This document shows positions 62,993 to 64,000 of a stretch of DNA of 64,000 nt, in pieces. The position numbers and the translations under genes are program-made. Under the pieces are notes generated by a model. That model saw only the letters and a list, made by a program, of their open reading frames with translations. It was not told where the DNA came from and made no database searches. Source of the DNA: Janthinobacterium sp. 64 (GTDB taxonomy: Bacteria; Pseudomonadota; Gammaproteobacteria; Burkholderiales; Burkholderiaceae_D); assembly GCF_002813325.1 (NCBI RefSeq), contig NZ_PHUG01000001.1, forward strand, positions 2,418,001 through 2,482,000, written 5' to 3'. Numbering within the stretch: position 1 is the first letter of the stretch; every line of letters starts with the position of its first letter.

Positions 62993-64000
62993 TTACACCA
63001 GCGCCAGCCGGCGCAGGCGCCGCGTCGATGGCCACTGTTCCATGCCCGTCTCGTCGCGGATGGCGGCGCAGGCAGCCAGCAGCCTGGCGATGTCTGCGTC
63101 GTCGAGGGCGGAATTGAGGGTCAGGCGCACGAGGGCGCGGTTCTTCGCCGTGGCCGGGGCGCAAAACATGGCGCCGTAGATGCCGTGCCGTTCCAGCGCC
63201 TGGCGCAAGGCCAGGGTGGCAGGTTCGCCGCCCGCCTCCAGCGCCACGATCTGCTCCGTGCCGTCGCTGACGTTGTAGCCGAGCTCGCGCAAGCCCTCGC
63301 GCACCTGCAGCGTGTGGCGCCGCAAGGCGGCGCGGCGCCCGTCGGCGCCCATGATGAAATCGAGCGCCGCCCCCAGCCAGGCCAGTTCATGCGCCAGCAG
63401 GCAGGAACTGAAGATGGCGGGGCGCGACTCAGACAAAAAGTATCCCTTGAAGCGGCTGGAACAGCTGATGAAGCCGGCACGCCCGGCAAACGCCTTGGCC
63501 AGCGACGCCGTGCGGAAATGCACGCGGTGTCCCAGTCCCCATTCCTCCACCAGGCCCGCGCCCTGCGGGCCATGCGTGCCCAGCGAGTGCGACTCGTCGA
63601 CCACCACCACGCAATCGCTGCGCTCGGCGATGTCCAGCAATTCCAGCAGCGGCGCCAGGCTGCCGTTGGTGCTGTACAGGGCATCGACGACGATCACGCC
63701 GCGGCCATGCTTTTCCACCTGCCGCCGCAAATGCGTCATGTCGTTGTGCAAAAAAGCGACGGCCTGGGCCTGGGCCGACAGCACGCCTTCCCACAGCGAC
63801 GCATGGGCCTGCATATCGAGGTAGACGGGAATGCCGGGGCCGGCAATACACTGCAGCAAGCCGACGTTAGCCGCCATGCCGGACTGCGCCAGGATGCCAT
63901 CCTCGCAGCCCATGAAACGGGCCAGCCGGCTTTCCAGCCGGTGCTGTTCGCTGCCTTCCTGCAAGTACACGGCCGACATCAGCATGCCGCCCGCGTTCGC
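62993..64000 (-). CDS. cqsA: CqsA/JqsA-like autoinducer synthase, 5' end outside window
   Basis: The last 335 residues of a PLP-dependent alpha-oxoamine synthase; the frame is open to the window edge (ANAGG before the first visible Met), so the N-terminus is missing. CqsA makes the alpha-hydroxyketone signal CAI-1 in Vibrio; JqsA/LqsA do the same kind of job in Janthinobacterium and Legionella. CqsA-like segments are VYLQEGSEQHRLESRLARFM, PVYLDMQAHASLWEGVLSAQ, VVDESHSLGTHGPQGAGLV and the PLP-Lys region TASLAKAFAGRAGF. Similarity to these positions distinguishes it from BioF and KBL. Sensor and regulator genes, if present, are beyond 64000. Confidence 0.85.
   Translation of the reverse strand, partial: ANAGGMLMSAVYLQEGSEQHRLESRLARFMGCEDGILAQSGMAANVGLLQCIAGPGIPVYLDMQAHASLWEGVLSAQAQAVAFLHNDMTHLRRQVEKHGRGVIVVDALYSTNGSLAPLLELLDIAERSDCVVVVDESHSLGTHGPQGAGLVEEWGLGHRVHFRTASLAKAFAGRAGFISCSSRFKGYFLSESRPAIFSSCLLAHELAWLGAALDFIMGADGRRAALRRHTLQVREGLRELGYNVSDGTEQIVALEAGGEPATLALRQALERHGIYGAMFCAPATAKNRALVRLTLNSALDDADIARLLAACAAIRDETGMEQWPSTRRLRRLALV

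Noticed and set aside
1..64000. CRISPR arrays, tRNA/rRNA genes, insertion sequences, prophage genes
   Set aside because: No regularly spaced direct repeats, no cloverleaf or rRNA sequence, no transposase, integrase or phage structural frame was seen on either strand.

Overview
The window is high-GC (low-to-mid 60s %) chromosomal DNA of a flagellated betaproteobacterium. The gene content points to Oxalobacteraceae, most likely Janthinobacterium or a close relative: a complete large flagellar locus, a PEP-CTERM protein of the MHFG type, betaproteobacterial housekeeping genes (rne-rluC pair, moaA, rsuA) and, at the right edge, a CqsA/JqsA-type alpha-hydroxyketone autoinducer synthase. Assignment is by motif recognition only; no search was run. 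No rRNA, tRNA, CRISPR array, insertion sequence or prophage gene was seen.

Positions 1-42530 hold almost the whole flagellar gene set in one block. On the + strand come the end of flagellin, flaG, fliD, fliS and fliT, then a second FliK-like protein, an FlhB-C-terminal-domain protein (FlhX type) and a YcgR-type PilZ brake. fliE (-) lies opposite the export/switch operon fliF-G-H-I-J-K-L-M-N-O-P-Q-R (+). A divergent LysE/ArgO exporter and ArgP-like regulator pair sits between fliR and flgL. The rod-hook operon runs on the - strand (flgB-C-D-E-F-G-H-I-J, then flgK-flgL), and flgA, flgM and flgN run divergently on +. After four non-flagellar genes (CPBP-like protein, hypothetical, YciH/SUI1; then motor genes) the late - strand operon is flhB-flhA-flhF-flhG-fliA-motC-motD. 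Three sites with the same 27-nt FliA (sigma-28) geometry precede fliD, flgK and flgM, so filament cap, hook-junction and anti-sigma genes share class-3 control. No flhDC, che or chemoreceptor gene is in the window.

Positions 42600-64000 are mostly housekeeping: a fumarylacetoacetate-hydrolase-family enzyme, RsuA, a small Cys/His-containing unknown, a candidate small RNA, SppA, a Rieske protein, a HAD phosphatase, RluC, and RNase E with a long leader and low-complexity tail. Then come ChrA, MoaA, a MobA-MoeA fusion, a secreted unknown, an MHFG-type PEP-CTERM protein behind an AT-rich promoter region, RmuC, a group II truncated haemoglobin, an MFS transporter, a small GIY-YIG-like protein, a MarR regulator and the truncated CqsA-like gene.

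The items most worth a second look are: an FlhG whose ATPase motifs are degenerate while its FlhF-activating helix is intact; two 66-nt repeats with conserved arms and a covarying 27-nt hairpin, one of them inside the flg operon; an unannotated promoter-to-terminator unit at 45186-45391; an alanine-rich insertion in the hook protein; the MobA-MoeA fusion; and the CqsA-like gene at the edge.
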